Shown piece after piece: positions 7,612 through 19,095 of a DNA stretch of 64,000 nucleotides. The translations under genes were made by a program, and so were the position numbers. Position 1 is the stretch's first letter. Every line of letters begins with the position of its first letter. Location of the stretch: positions 9,672,001 through 9,736,000 of the forward strand of contig NZ_CP107935.1 of NCBI RefSeq assembly GCF_036038375.1, written 5' to 3'. Source of the stretch: Streptomyces sp. NBC_00414. Its GTDB lineage: Bacteria; Actinomycetota; Actinomycetes; Streptomycetales; Streptomycetaceae. The notes under the pieces are model-generated. The model saw nothing but the letters and a program-made list of their open reading frames with translations, was not told where the DNA came from and searched no databases.

Positions 7612-10600
7612 ATGTCTCACGACGACCTGTCCAGACGCCGCTTCGTGGCCGCGGCCGGTGCCGCCGGTACCGTGCTCGCGGCCGGCCTGTCCGCACCCGC
7701 CCATGCCGCGGGAGAGGCGGCCACGAGCGCGAGCGGGGCGGCCACGGGCGCCGAACACTCCTTCTCCGCACGGCACTTCACCGACCCCCGAAGAGACAGC
7801 AGGCCGACTGTCTACTGGTACTGGAACGGCCCCGTCACCCCCGAACTCGTGGACCGGCAGATGGCCGACCTGCGGGACAAGGGCATGTACGAGGTGGTGC
7901 TCTTCCCCTTCGACAACGCCGAGATGCAGCCGGTGTTCTTCACCGAAGAATGGTTCGACATCGTCGGACACGTGCTGCGCACCGCGGAACGCACCGGCAT
8001 GCGCGTATGGCTGTTCAACGACGACCACTTCCCCAGCGGCCGGGCGGGGGAGTACATCGTCAAGGGTGGCACGGTCGGCTCCCGCACCTACGAGCCGCGT
8101 CCCGACCTGCGACTGAAGGCGTTGTGGCGTTCGACCACCGTCGTGACGGGCCCGGCCACCGTCGACCTGCGCCGCAGCAGCGGGGTGGGCGTGGAAGCGG
8201 GACACCTGGTCGCCGACGCGGCCGTGCTCGACGGCGCCGCCGTGCTCCGAGGCGGCGACAACTGGACGGACTACACCGTCACCGGCAGCGCCAAGGCCGA
8301 ACACACCGCGGCCGGCCTCGTCGTCCGGGCCGCCGCCGACGGACTCGACGGGTACGCCGTCACCTTCGACCAGACCGGAGTCGTCACCGTCCTGCGCCTC
8401 AAGCGCGGAGCGGACCCGGTCGAACTGCTGCGCAGCACCCGCACCGACGGCTTCAACAAGACCAAATTCCACACGGTGGCCGTCACCGTCCGAGCGGCCA
8501 CGCTGTCCGTCACCCTCGACGGCAAGGACAAGGGCACTGTCACCGACGACAGGTACGCGGCCGGTGGGGCGGGCGTACGGGCCGTGGCCGACCAGCGCTC
8601 CCTGTGGGACAGCCTCACGGTCACGGGGGCCGACGGCACCGCCCTCCACGCCACGACCTTCGACGACCCGGCCGCCGCGGGGGATTTCCCCGAGCGCGCC
8701 CGCCTCGGCGCCGACGCGACGGCCGTCGCCGCCGCGGCCCGACCGGTGGGCAGCACCGACGCCGCGGACGTCGTCGACATCACCGCGCGGCTGAGCGGCG
8801 CGCACACCTGGCAGGTCCCGGCGGGCCGCTGGCAGCTCGACCTGTTCGGTGGTTCCCCGCTCGTCGACGACAGCCAGGGCTACAGCCGCAGCTACGTCGA
8901 CCTGCTCGACGACGAGCCCGTGGAACTGTTCCTCGACATCGTCCCGGGCGAGTACCACCGCCGCTTCCGCCGCTACTTCGGCACGGTGATACCCGGCTTC
9001 TGGGACGACGAGCCGTTCTTCGCGTCGGCGGAGGCCCACTTCAAGCGCCTGCCCTGGTCGCCCACCCTCGACAAGGCGCTGCGCGCGGTGGACGTCGAGC
9101 CGGGCGTCGCCTACGCCGCCGCCTTCGACGACCTGGGCCGCGACGGCCGGATCGCCCGAGGCCGCTACTGGCAGGCCGTGTCCAACCGCTTCGCCCGCTA
9201 CTTCCAGAAGCAGGCCCGCTGGTACGAGCAGCGCGATGTCGCCCTCATCACCAACCCGCTCTACGACGAGACGTCCCTGGCCAAGCGCATCCCCTCCACC
9301 GGCGACCTGCACAAGGTCAACCAGTGGGCGCACGTGCCCGGTGGCGACATCATCACCGCCGAGTACGTGGCCGGTGAGCCCACCATGATTCCCCGTAACC
9401 CCGTGTCCGTCGCGCATCAGATGGGCCGGGAGCGGGCCCTGTTGGAGATGTTCGGCAACATGGGCTGGCAGGTCACGCCCGGGTTCGTGCACACGACCGT
9501 CGGCGCGCAGGCCGCCCGGGGCGTCAACCTGACCGTCCTGCACGCGCTGTGGACCGACGAGGTCCGCGTCTACTTCCCGCCGCCGTTCGGGCCGCGCGCC
9601 CCCTGGTGGTGGGCGATGCGGCCGCTCGCGGAGTGGATCGGCCGCGTGATGGAGGCCGGGCGCGGTACCTCCGGCGCCCGTACCGCCGTACTGCAGCCGC
9701 AGCGCGCCGCCGAGCAGTGGACCGGCACCGACCGGCAGGGAGAGGTCGACGGCGCGCTCGCCGACGCCGCCTACGCGCTGGAGCGTGCCCAGGTCGACTT
9801 CGACCTCGTCCACGAGGGCGCCCTCAGCGGTGACCCCGATCTGCTGAGCCACGCGAAGGTCCGCGGTGGCCGGCTGGCCGTGGGCGAGGCCCGCTACGAC
9901 CTGGTGGTGGTGCCCGTGACGCCCACCCTGGACGTGGCCTCCGTGCGCGCCCTCGCGGAGTTCGCACGCGCCGGCGGCACCGTCGTGGCCCTCGGCACCC
10001 TCGCCGCCGAGGAGGCGGACCACAAGGACCGCTCCCTCGCCCGGGCGCTGACGGACCTGTTCGGCGAGCGGGTCCCCGGCCGCCGTCCGGTCGGCCGCGG
10101 ACAAGCCGTGCGCGTCGCCGACCCGACCGGCCTGCGCGACGCCGCCCATGAGGCCGGGGTGGCCGCGGCCGTGCTGGAGACACCCCAGGACGCGGTACGC
10201 GTCATACGGGTCCACCGCGGCGGGGACACCGCCTTCATCGTCAACAACGAGGGCGGCGACGACGTCGAGACGTCCATGACCCTCCCGGCCACCGGCGTCC
10301 CCGAGCTCTGGGACCCGGCGACGGGCGGCACCGGCACCGCCCCCGTGCACCGGAGCGGCAGGAACGGCGTCCAACTGCCCCTGATCCTGGAGCCGTACCA
10401 GACCCGGATCTTCGTCGTACGCCATGACCGGGAGGCCGTCCCGCATCTGACGGCCTCGCCGCTGCCCGTCCTCACGGTCGAGCGGCACGGCAAGGCTGCC
10501 CTGCGCGCGACGGTGGAGGCCTCTGCCCCCGGCAGCCACCGGTTCACCGGCACGGACGGCACCCGCACGTACCGCGGCACGGTCCGTGTCGACGACCCGC

Positions 10601-11022
10601 TCGAACCGGTCACCGTGGACGGCGACTGGAACCTCACCCTGGAACGCGACGGCTCCACCCCGGTCACCGGACCCCTCGGCAGCTGGGTCACACATGACCG
10701 CCTCTTCTCCGGCAGCGGCACCTACACCAGGGACCTCGACGTCGAACGGGCCCTCCTCGACGGGCGCCGCGTCCTGCTCGACCTCGGAGACGTCCGTGAC
10801 GTGGCGGCCGTCACCGTCAACGGCACCGAACTCCCGCCGCTGCTGTGGGCGCCCTGGGTCGTCGACATCACCCGGCTGGTCAGGGCCGGGCGCAACTCCC
10901 TCGCCGTGCGCGTCGCCAACACGCTCTCCAACGAGCGGAACAAGCCGCTGCCGTCCGGCCTGCTCGGACCGGTGACTCTGCGATTCCGACGTCACCTCAC
11001 CGTCGACCTCACCCGCGACTGA
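7612..11022 (+). CDS. Secreted GH106-like glycoside hydrolase (alpha-L-rhamnosidase type)
   Basis: The protein has 1136 residues and a Tat signal (LSRRRFVAAAGAAGTVLAAG, cleavage near AHA-AGE). GTTCACGCAGGAGTTCAACC precedes the ATG. The N-terminal block RPTVYWYWNGPVTPELVDRQ...GMYEVVLFPFDNAEMQPVFF matches the start of the GH106 TIM barrel. Residues about 205-350 look like an inserted concanavalin-like domain (DNWTDYTVTGSAKAEHTA). The barrel resumes with the conserved FWDDEPFF and ITAEYVAGE segments, then a Rossmann-like segment and a C-terminal galactose-binding jelly roll (VTVDGDWNLTLERDGS, RVLLDLGDVRDVAAVTVNG). GH106 enzymes cut alpha-L-rhamnose from pectin. The exact linkage is uncertain, but the rhamnosidase neighbour supports a pectic substrate. 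Confidence 0.8.
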   Translation: MSHDDLSRRRFVAAAGAAGTVLAAGLSAPAHAAGEAATSASGAATGAEHSFSARHFTDPRRDSRPTVYWYWNGPVTPELVDRQMADLRDKGMYEVVLFPFDNAEMQPVFFTEEWFDIVGHVLRTAERTGMRVWLFNDDHFPSGRAGEYIVKGGTVGSRTYEPRPDLRLKALWRSTTVVTGPATVDLRRSSGVGVEAGHLVADAAVLDGAAVLRGGDNWTDYTVTGSAKAEHTAAGLVVRAAADGLDGYAVTFDQTGVVTVLRLKRGADPVELLRSTRTDGFNKTKFHTVAVTVRAATLSVTLDGKDKGTVTDDRYAAGGAGVRAVADQRSLWDSLTVTGADGTALHATTFDDPAAAGDFPERARLGADATAVAAAARPVGSTDAADVVDITARLSGAHTWQVPAGRWQLDLFGGSPLVDDSQGYSRSYVDLLDDEPVELFLDIVPGEYHRRFRRYFGTVIPGFWDDEPFFASAEAHFKRLPWSPTLDKALRAVDVEPGVAYAAAFDDLGRDGRIARGRYWQAVSNRFARYFQKQARWYEQRDVALITNPLYDETSLAKRIPSTGDLHKVNQWAHVPGGDIITAEYVAGEPTMIPRNPVSVAHQMGRERALLEMFGNMGWQVTPGFVHTTVGAQAARGVNLTVLHALWTDEVRVYFPPPFGPRAPWWWAMRPLAEWIGRVMEAGRGTSGARTAVLQPQRAAEQWTGTDRQGEVDGALADAAYALERAQVDFDLVHEGALSGDPDLLSHAKVRGGRLAVGEARYDLVVVPVTPTLDVASVRALAEFARAGGTVVALGTLAAEEADHKDRSLARALTDLFGERVPGRRPVGRGQAVRVADPTGLRDAAHEAGVAAAVLETPQDAVRVIRVHRGGDTAFIVNNEGGDDVETSMTLPATGVPELWDPATGGTGTAPVHRSGRNGVQLPLILEPYQTRIFVVRHDREAVPHLTASPLPVLTVERHGKAALRATVEASAPGSHRFTGTDGTRTYRGTVRVDDPLEPVTVDGDWNLTLERDGSTPVTGPLGSWVTHDRLFSGSGTYTRDLDVERALLDGRRVLLDLGDVRDVAAVTVNGTELPPLLWAPWVVDITRLVRAGRNSLAVRVANTLSNERNKPLPSGLLGPVTLRFRRHLTVDLTRD

Positions 11023-11101
11023 CCACCCCGACATCGCCTCCCCGCACGCCGTCCCCACCCCGCACGCCTTTGTCGCCCCGCACGCACTTCATGGAGCCCT
11101 C

Positions 11102-14100
11102 ATGCTCAGACCCCGCCCGCGACCGCGTTCCCGCAGCAGGCACCGGCGGCCCGTGTCCGTACTCCTCGCCGGGCTGACCGCGTTCACGACCGTGCTGGCC
11201 GGCGCCGTCACCGCCGACGCCACCACCGCTACCGCCACCATCACCCCGGACCGGCTGCGCACCCAGCACCTGAGCCAGGTCCTGGGCATCGACGACACCA
11301 CCCCCGACCTCAGCTGGGCGACCGAAGCCCGTGCCACGAACACCCGCCAGGCCGCCTACCGCGTCCAGGCGGCCAGTTCCCCGGAGCTGCTGCGCCGCGG
11401 CCGGCCCGACCTGTGGGACTCGGGCAAGGTCCGCTCGACGGTGCCCGAGACCACGTACGCGGGCAGGAAGCTCGGCTCCCGCGACCGTGTGTACTGGCGG
11501 GTCATGCTCTGGTCGTCGCACGGACCGCGCGACTCGGGCTGGAGCGACACCGCCGTCTTCGAGACCGGCCTGACCCGGCAGTCCGACTGGAACGCGGACT
11601 GGATCACCCACCCGGACTGGCGGCTGAGCGGGCGCACCGTCGAACCCGTCGTCGTCAAGGTCCCCCGCACCACGGCCCGTTACGTCCGGCTGGACGTCAC
11701 CAAGCTGGGACTGCCCCTGGAAGAGGCCTTCCCCGACCGCACATGGCGCGTCCAGCTCGGCGAGATCGACCTGCGTGACTCCGCCACCTCCACCACCGGC
11801 CTCGCCCGCGGCGCCGCGGTGACGGCCTCGGAGACCAACACCCTGCGCAAGACCTGGGAACCGGCCCTCGCCGTCGACGGCCTGCCCAACAGCGCTCTGC
11901 AGACCGCCGCCGGATACGCGAGCGCCGCCCACACCGGCGCCGACGTGTCCGGCACACCCGTGGTCCTCACCCTCGACCTCAAGTCGGCGAAGACCTTCGA
12001 CGAGGTGGCGCTGTACCCGCGCGCCGACGTCCTCACCGCGGACGGCCGCGTCCCCGACTTCCCCGTGGACTACGCCCTTTCGAGTGCCGACAGCGCCACC
12101 GGCCCGTACACCGCACTCGCCGACGTGGACGGACAGAAGACCCCCGAGCCCTACCTTCCTGCCGGACTGCCCCTGCTCACCGACGACTTCAGGCTTCCCG
12201 CCCGCGTGCGCAGCGCCCGCCTCTACATCGGCGGACTCGGCATCTACGACGCCACCGTCAACGGCGAACCGGTCGGTGACGCCGTCCTGGAACCCGCCAA
12301 CACCGACTACGCGGAACGCGTCCAGTACGCCACCTACGACGTCACCGACCGGCTGAGGACCGGCGCCAACACCATCGGTGTCGCCCTCGGCAACGGCATG
12401 TCCAACGTCGTCAGCACCGCCGACCGCTACCGCAAGCTGTACGGCAACCTGAGTGACCCCAAGCTGATCGCCCGCCTTGAGGTGACCCTGGCCGACGGCA
12501 GCGTCCGTACCGTCACCAGCGGCGACGACTGGCGCACCACCCTCGGACCCACCACCTCCTCCAACTGGTACGGCGGCGAGGACTACGACGCCCGCCGCGA
12601 GATCGCCCACTGGGACGAGCCGAACGGCGACCGGCGAGGGTGGGACAGGGCCGTCGCGGTGGCCGGTCCCGGCACCGCGGCGAACCCGGCCGAACTCAGC
12701 GCCCGCGAGACCGAGCCCATCAGGGTCGTCGAGACCCTCAAGGGCAAGGAGGTCGCAGGCGCGGAGCACAGCCGGGTCTTCGACCTGGGCCGCAACATCG
12801 CCGGCTGGCCGGAGATCACCGTCAGCGCGCCCGCCGGAACGGCCGTCCGTGTCTACCCTGCCGAATCCCTCAAGGACGGCCACGCCTTCCAGTCCATCAG
12901 CAACGTGGGCGGACCCCTCTGGGACAGCTACACCACCCGAGGTACCCGCACCGAGACCTGGCACCCGAGCTTCAGCTACCACGGCTTCCGCTACCTGGAA
13001 CTCAGAGGCGTACCCGAGGGCGCGACCGTCACCGTACGCGGCAAGGTACTGCGCACCGACAACACCTCGGCCGGTGACTTCAGCAGCTCCGACCCGCTCG
13101 TCAACGACGTCCACTCGCTGATCCGCCGGGCCGTCGAGGGCAACATGATGAGCGTCCTCACCGACTGCCCCAGCCGGGAGAAGCTGGGCTGGCTGGAGCA
13201 GAACCAGCTGGTGTTCCCGGCGCTCGCGGGCAACTACGACATGCGCTCCTACCTGCGCAAGATCGTCCGTGACATGGCCGACGCGCAGACCACGGACGGG
13301 CTGATCCCCAGCACCGTGCCCGAGTACACGAGCCTGCCCGGCGCCTACCGCAACGACTCCAACTGGGGCGGCGCCTTCGTCCTCGTACCGTGGCAGCTCT
13401 ACACGACCTACGGGGACCGGGACACGATGGCCACGTACTACCCGCGTATGCGGCAGTACGCCGACTTCCTGGAGACGCAGGTGTCCGGGGGGATCCTCGA
13501 CTACGGGCTCGGCGACTGGTTCACCCCGGACCGCACCTTCCCGCGGGCGGTCGCCGGAACCTACGGCTACTGGCGCGTGCTCGACGCCCTGAGCGGGACC
13601 GCTGCCGTCCTCGGCGACCAGGACGCGGCCGACACGTACCGGGCGAAGGCCGACGCCAGTGCCGCGGCCCTGGCCGCGAAGTACTACGACTCCGCGACCG
13701 GCACCTTCGGCGGCGGAGGCCAGGGCGCCGAAGCCCTCGCCCTCGACATGGGCGCGTACCCGGAGGGGGAGAAGGACCGGCTGCTCGGCCACTTCACCGG
13801 CGCCGTCGAGAGCGCCGGATTCCACCTGACCCTCGGCGAGATCTCCCTGCCCGCCGCCTTCCGCGTCCTGTCCACCAACGGCCGCGACGACATCGTCCAC
13901 GAGATCGCCACGCAGACGACCAGCCCCAGCTACGGCTACCAGGTGCTCGCGGGCAACACCACGCTCGGCGAGTCCTGGGACGGCGGACCCGGCCAGTCGC
14001 AGAACCACTTCATGCTCGGCGCCATCGACTCCTGGTTCACCAGCAGGGTGGCGGGCATCGGACAGACCTCCGACTCGATCGGCTACTCCGAACTGCTCAT

Positions 14101-14374
14101 CGACCCCGCCGTCGAGGGCGACATGACCTCCGCGTCAGGCTCCTACCGCTCCCCGTACGGAGTCGCCCGCACCGAGTGGAAGCGGGACGGCGGGCGGTTC
14201 CGTCTCACCGTGGACGTACCGGCGGGCAGCACGGCCGAGGTGCACGTCCCGCTGCTCGGCTCCGGCGCAAAGGCCCAGGCACCCGCCGGGGCACGACAGG
14301 TGCGTACGGGCGAGGACGAGACGGTGTACGAGGTCGGGTCGGGCAGGTGGAACTTCCGCTCGGCGGCTTCGTAA
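11102..14374 (+). CDS. Secreted GH78 alpha-L-rhamnosidase
   Basis: The protein has 1090 residues with a Sec-type signal (arginine-rich n-region, then VSVLLAGLTAFTTVLAGAVTADA). Order of domains: an Ig-like N-domain (about 40-165); an inserted F5/8C or CBM67-like carbohydrate-binding segment (about 180-340, WEPALAVDG, VVLTLDLKSAKTFDEVALYP); the rhamnosidase N-domain (LYIGGLGIYDATVNGEPVGD); and the (alpha/alpha)6 catalytic domain with LTDCPSREKLGWLEQNQ around residues 686-700, whose acidic residues provide the catalytic acid. A C-terminal beta sandwich closes it. It removes terminal L-rhamnose from rhamnogalacturonan or plant glycosides. It lies 79 bases downstream of the GH106-like gene and is likely co-transcribed. 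Confidence 0.92.
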   Translation: MLRPRPRPRSRSRHRRPVSVLLAGLTAFTTVLAGAVTADATTATATITPDRLRTQHLSQVLGIDDTTPDLSWATEARATNTRQAAYRVQAASSPELLRRGRPDLWDSGKVRSTVPETTYAGRKLGSRDRVYWRVMLWSSHGPRDSGWSDTAVFETGLTRQSDWNADWITHPDWRLSGRTVEPVVVKVPRTTARYVRLDVTKLGLPLEEAFPDRTWRVQLGEIDLRDSATSTTGLARGAAVTASETNTLRKTWEPALAVDGLPNSALQTAAGYASAAHTGADVSGTPVVLTLDLKSAKTFDEVALYPRADVLTADGRVPDFPVDYALSSADSATGPYTALADVDGQKTPEPYLPAGLPLLTDDFRLPARVRSARLYIGGLGIYDATVNGEPVGDAVLEPANTDYAERVQYATYDVTDRLRTGANTIGVALGNGMSNVVSTADRYRKLYGNLSDPKLIARLEVTLADGSVRTVTSGDDWRTTLGPTTSSNWYGGEDYDARREIAHWDEPNGDRRGWDRAVAVAGPGTAANPAELSARETEPIRVVETLKGKEVAGAEHSRVFDLGRNIAGWPEITVSAPAGTAVRVYPAESLKDGHAFQSISNVGGPLWDSYTTRGTRTETWHPSFSYHGFRYLELRGVPEGATVTVRGKVLRTDNTSAGDFSSSDPLVNDVHSLIRRAVEGNMMSVLTDCPSREKLGWLEQNQLVFPALAGNYDMRSYLRKIVRDMADAQTTDGLIPSTVPEYTSLPGAYRNDSNWGGAFVLVPWQLYTTYGDRDTMATYYPRMRQYADFLETQVSGGILDYGLGDWFTPDRTFPRAVAGTYGYWRVLDALSGTAAVLGDQDAADTYRAKADASAAALAAKYYDSATGTFGGGGQGAEALALDMGAYPEGEKDRLLGHFTGAVESAGFHLTLGEISLPAAFRVLSTNGRDDIVHEIATQTTSPSYGYQVLAGNTTLGESWDGGPGQSQNHFMLGAIDSWFTSRVAGIGQTSDSIGYSELLIDPAVEGDMTSASGSYRSPYGVARTEWKRDGGRFRLTVDVPAGSTAEVHVPLLGSGAKAQAPAGARQVRTGEDETVYEVGSGRWNFRSAAS

Positions 14375-14426
14375 CCGGGGCACTGCCCGGAGGCACGCCG
14401 GGACACTGCCCGGAGAGACGACGACG

Positions 14427-14461
14427 AACGCGCGCCCCGGTAACCGACCGGGGCGCGCGTT
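14427..14461. terminator. Bidirectional terminator between convergent GH78 and gap genes
   Basis: A 14-bp perfect stem (14427-14440 with 14448-14461) and a 7-base loop TAACCGA lie midway between the GH78 stop (14374) and the gap stop (14493). The stem is symmetric, so it can stop transcription from both sides. Confidence 0.85.
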
Positions 14462-14492
14462 CTCGGTGCTCGGACTCGGGCTGCCGCCGGGG

Positions 14493-15938
14493 TCAGGCCG
14501 CGGGCGCCGGGTACGTCGGGTACTCGACCCCCGTCACATGCTGGACGACCCGGACGACCTGGCAGGAGTAGCCGAACTCGTTGTCGTACCAGAGGTAGAG
14601 GATCGCGTTGTCACCGTCGACCTTGGTGGCGCCGGCGTCGACGATCGAGGCGTGGCGTGAGCCCATGAAGTCGCTGGAGACCGCGTCGGGGGCGGTGGTG
14701 AAGTCGATCTGCCGCTTCAGCGGCGAGGTCAGCGACACGTTCCGCAGGTAGTCGAGGACTTCCTGCCGGGTGGTCTCACGGCCGAGCCGCAGGCTGAGGA
14801 TCGCGATCGAGACGTCCGGCACCGGGACGCGGATCGAGCTGCCCGTGATCGGCGCGTCGAGATCGGGCAGCGCCTTGGCCACGGCGGAGGCCGCACCCGT
14901 CTCGGTGATCACCATGTTCAGCGGCGCCGAACGGCCACGACGGTCGGCCTTGTGGTAGTTGTCCAGCAGGTTCTGGTCGTTGGTGAACGAGTGGACGGTC
15001 TCCACATGGCCGCGCAGGACGCCGTACTCGTCGGCCATCGCCTTCAGCGGCGGGACGATCGCGTTCGTGGTGCAGGACGCGCAGGACAGGATCCGCTCGT
15101 CCGGCTTGATCGTGTCGTGGTTGACGCCGTGCACGATGTTGGGCACGTCGCCCTTGCCCGGAGCGGTCAGCACGACCTTGTCGATACCGGGGCGCAGGTG
15201 CTGCGACAGGCCCTCACGGTCACGCCACTTGCCGGTGTTGTCGATGAGGACGGCGTCCTTGATGCCGTACGCCGTGTACTCGACCTCCGACGGGTCGTTC
15301 GCGTAGATCACCTTGATCGCGTTGCCGTTGGCGAAGATCGTGCTGGTCGCCTCGTCGACGGTGATCGTGCCCTGGAACTGGCCGTGGATGGAGTCGCGGC
15401 GCAGCAGCGAGGCGCGCTTGACGATGTCCTGGTCACCGCCCCGGCGCACGACGACGGCTCGCAGACGCAGACCGTTCCCCGAACCGGCCTTCTCGATGAG
15501 GAGCCGGGCGACCAGGCGGCCGATGCGGCCGAAGCCGTACAGGACGACGTCGCGTCCCTCGCGGCTCTCGATCTTGTCGGCGCCCGTGGCACCGGCGACG
15601 GCCTCGGCGGTGAAGGCCTCCACCGTGAGGCCGCGGTCGTCGCTCCGGTGCGTGGCGGCGAGCATCCCGATGTCGATCTGGGAGGGGCCGAGGTCGAGCG
15701 TGGTCAGTGCCCGCAGGTAGGGCAGGGTCTCGGTGACCGAGAGTTCCACTCCGGCGATCTGCCGGGCGAACCGGTGGGTCTTGAGGATGCTGACCACCGA
15801 CTTGTTCACCAAGGAGCGGCTGTGCAGCAGGACGGTGACGTCCCGCTCACGGTGTAGCTTCCCGATGATCGGGATCATCGACTCCGCGATCTCCTCGCGG
15901 TTCTTCCAGTTGGTGAACGAGTCGTCATTGACAGTCAC
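14493..15938 (-). CDS. gap: Glyceraldehyde-3-phosphate dehydrogenase, long N-terminally extended type
   Basis: The protein has 481 residues. The NAD(P)-binding fold begins only at about residue 128 (VVLYGFGRIGRLVARLL). The catalytic cysteine is in SCASCTTNAIVPPLKAM, and the C-terminal WYDNEFGYSCQVVR is the family signature. The 120-residue N-terminal extension (REEIAESMIPIIGKLHRERD...) marks the second Gap type that streptomycetes carry beside the ordinary 335-residue glycolytic enzyme. It oxidises glyceraldehyde-3-phosphate to 1,3-bisphosphoglycerate, or the reverse in gluconeogenesis. The start is a GTG with only a weak AAAGA upstream. A dyad AGATGAT-N9-ATCATCT lies 30 bases before the start and may be an operator. 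Confidence 0.93.
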   Translation of the reverse strand: MTVNDDSFTNWKNREEIAESMIPIIGKLHRERDVTVLLHSRSLVNKSVVSILKTHRFARQIAGVELSVTETLPYLRALTTLDLGPSQIDIGMLAATHRSDDRGLTVEAFTAEAVAGATGADKIESREGRDVVLYGFGRIGRLVARLLIEKAGSGNGLRLRAVVVRRGGDQDIVKRASLLRRDSIHGQFQGTITVDEATSTIFANGNAIKVIYANDPSEVEYTAYGIKDAVLIDNTGKWRDREGLSQHLRPGIDKVVLTAPGKGDVPNIVHGVNHDTIKPDERILSCASCTTNAIVPPLKAMADEYGVLRGHVETVHSFTNDQNLLDNYHKADRRGRSAPLNMVITETGAASAVAKALPDLDAPITGSSIRVPVPDVSIAILSLRLGRETTRQEVLDYLRNVSLTSPLKRQIDFTTAPDAVSSDFMGSRHASIVDAGATKVDGDNAILYLWYDNEFGYSCQVVRVVQHVTGVEYPTYPAPAA

Positions 15939-15967
15939 AGGTTTATCTTTCGAGCTAGGCGGTGCTC

Positions 15968-15990
15968 AGATGATAAACCGTCGATCATCT
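15968..15990. promoter_or_regulatory. Inverted repeat upstream of gap
   Basis: AGATGAT (15968-15974) and ATCATCT (15984-15990) are perfect 7-base arms around a 9-base AT-richer spacer, about 30 bases before the gap start codon. This is the expected place for a repressor site overlapping the promoter. No cognate regulator is adjacent. Confidence 0.4.
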
Positions 15991-16036
15991 TGCCTCGCAC
16001 GGGGCCCGCCCGCATGCCCGTGCGGGAGCCGTACGA

Positions 16037-16066
16037 CTGTGGCCCGCCGGGGAGGGCGGGCCACAG
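16037..16066 (-). terminator. Hairpin terminator after the CBM32/beta-helix gene
   Basis: A perfect 12-bp stem CTGTGGCCCGCC/GGCGGGCCACAG with loop GGGGAG lies 57 bases past the stop at 16123 and separates this gene from gap. Confidence 0.7.
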
Positions 16067-16122
16067 GTACCGCGGATACCGCGGGTACTGCTCAATCACT
16101 CAGCCGACTGTCACCGCAGCTG

Positions 16123-18690
<2,568 letters not shown>

Positions 18691-18783
18691 ACGTTGACTC
18701 CGTGCGGGTGTGGAGGACGAGGAGCGGCCGGGAAGAACTGGGTACCGGAAGTCGATACCGTTGCGGTGACGCTTAGTTCAGGT

Positions 18784-18806
18784 GTTGATTTAAGTAATGA
18801 ATCAAC
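18784..18806. promoter_or_regulatory. Dyad in the AT-rich upstream region of the CBM32 gene
   Basis: GTTGATT and AATCAAC (7-base perfect arms, 9-base spacer) lie about 95-115 bases before the start codon, inside the only AT-rich stretch of the 18691-19095 spacer, where the promoter should be. The regulator is unknown. Confidence 0.35.
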
Positions 18807-18894
18807 TACTCGGCAACCCGTCGGACAACACTTCTTCACGGCGCGACGGAACGATTCCGCGATTCGCCGCGATTTTGTGAACGGGAGCGGTCCC

Positions 18895-18996
18895 GGGAGC
18901 GGGGGCGGTCTCGGAGGCGGGAGCACTTCCGGGAGCAGGGGCGGTCTCGGAAGCTGGGGCTTCCGGAAGCGGGGGCGGTGCCGGGAACGGGACCGG
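18895..18996. repeat. Three imperfect 32-36-bp tandem repeats
   Basis: Units at 18895-18930, 18931-18964 and 18965-18996 share GGGAGC(G/A)GGGGCGGTCTCGG and GGRAGC / CTTCC ends. They are G-rich on the plus strand and lie between the CBM32 gene promoter and the SDR terminator. No credible coding potential; function unknown. Confidence 0.65.
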
Positions 18997-19023
18997 CCGC
19001 CGATGTGAGGTCGGCGGCCGGTC
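18991..19023 (-). terminator. Hairpin terminator after the SDR gene
   Basis: A perfect 13-bp stem GACCGGCCGCCGA/TCGGCGGCCGGTC with a 7-base loop lies 73 bases beyond the SDR stop codon. Confidence 0.65.
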
Positions 19024-19095
19024 CCGAGGTGTGGGCGATGCCTGGACTCGGGGGGTGGGAGCGGGCGGTGTGCGAGCGGGTGGTGGGAGCGGCGG

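Noticed and set aside
7606..11058. 1150-codon minus-strand frame opposite the GH106-like gene
   Set aside because: Antisense shadow; the plus strand encodes a Tat signal and recognisable glycosidase blocks, the minus frame only low-complexity G/V/R sequence.
11009..14008. 999-codon minus-strand frame opposite the GH78 gene
   Set aside because: Antisense shadow of a gene with catalytic motif DCPSREKLGW.
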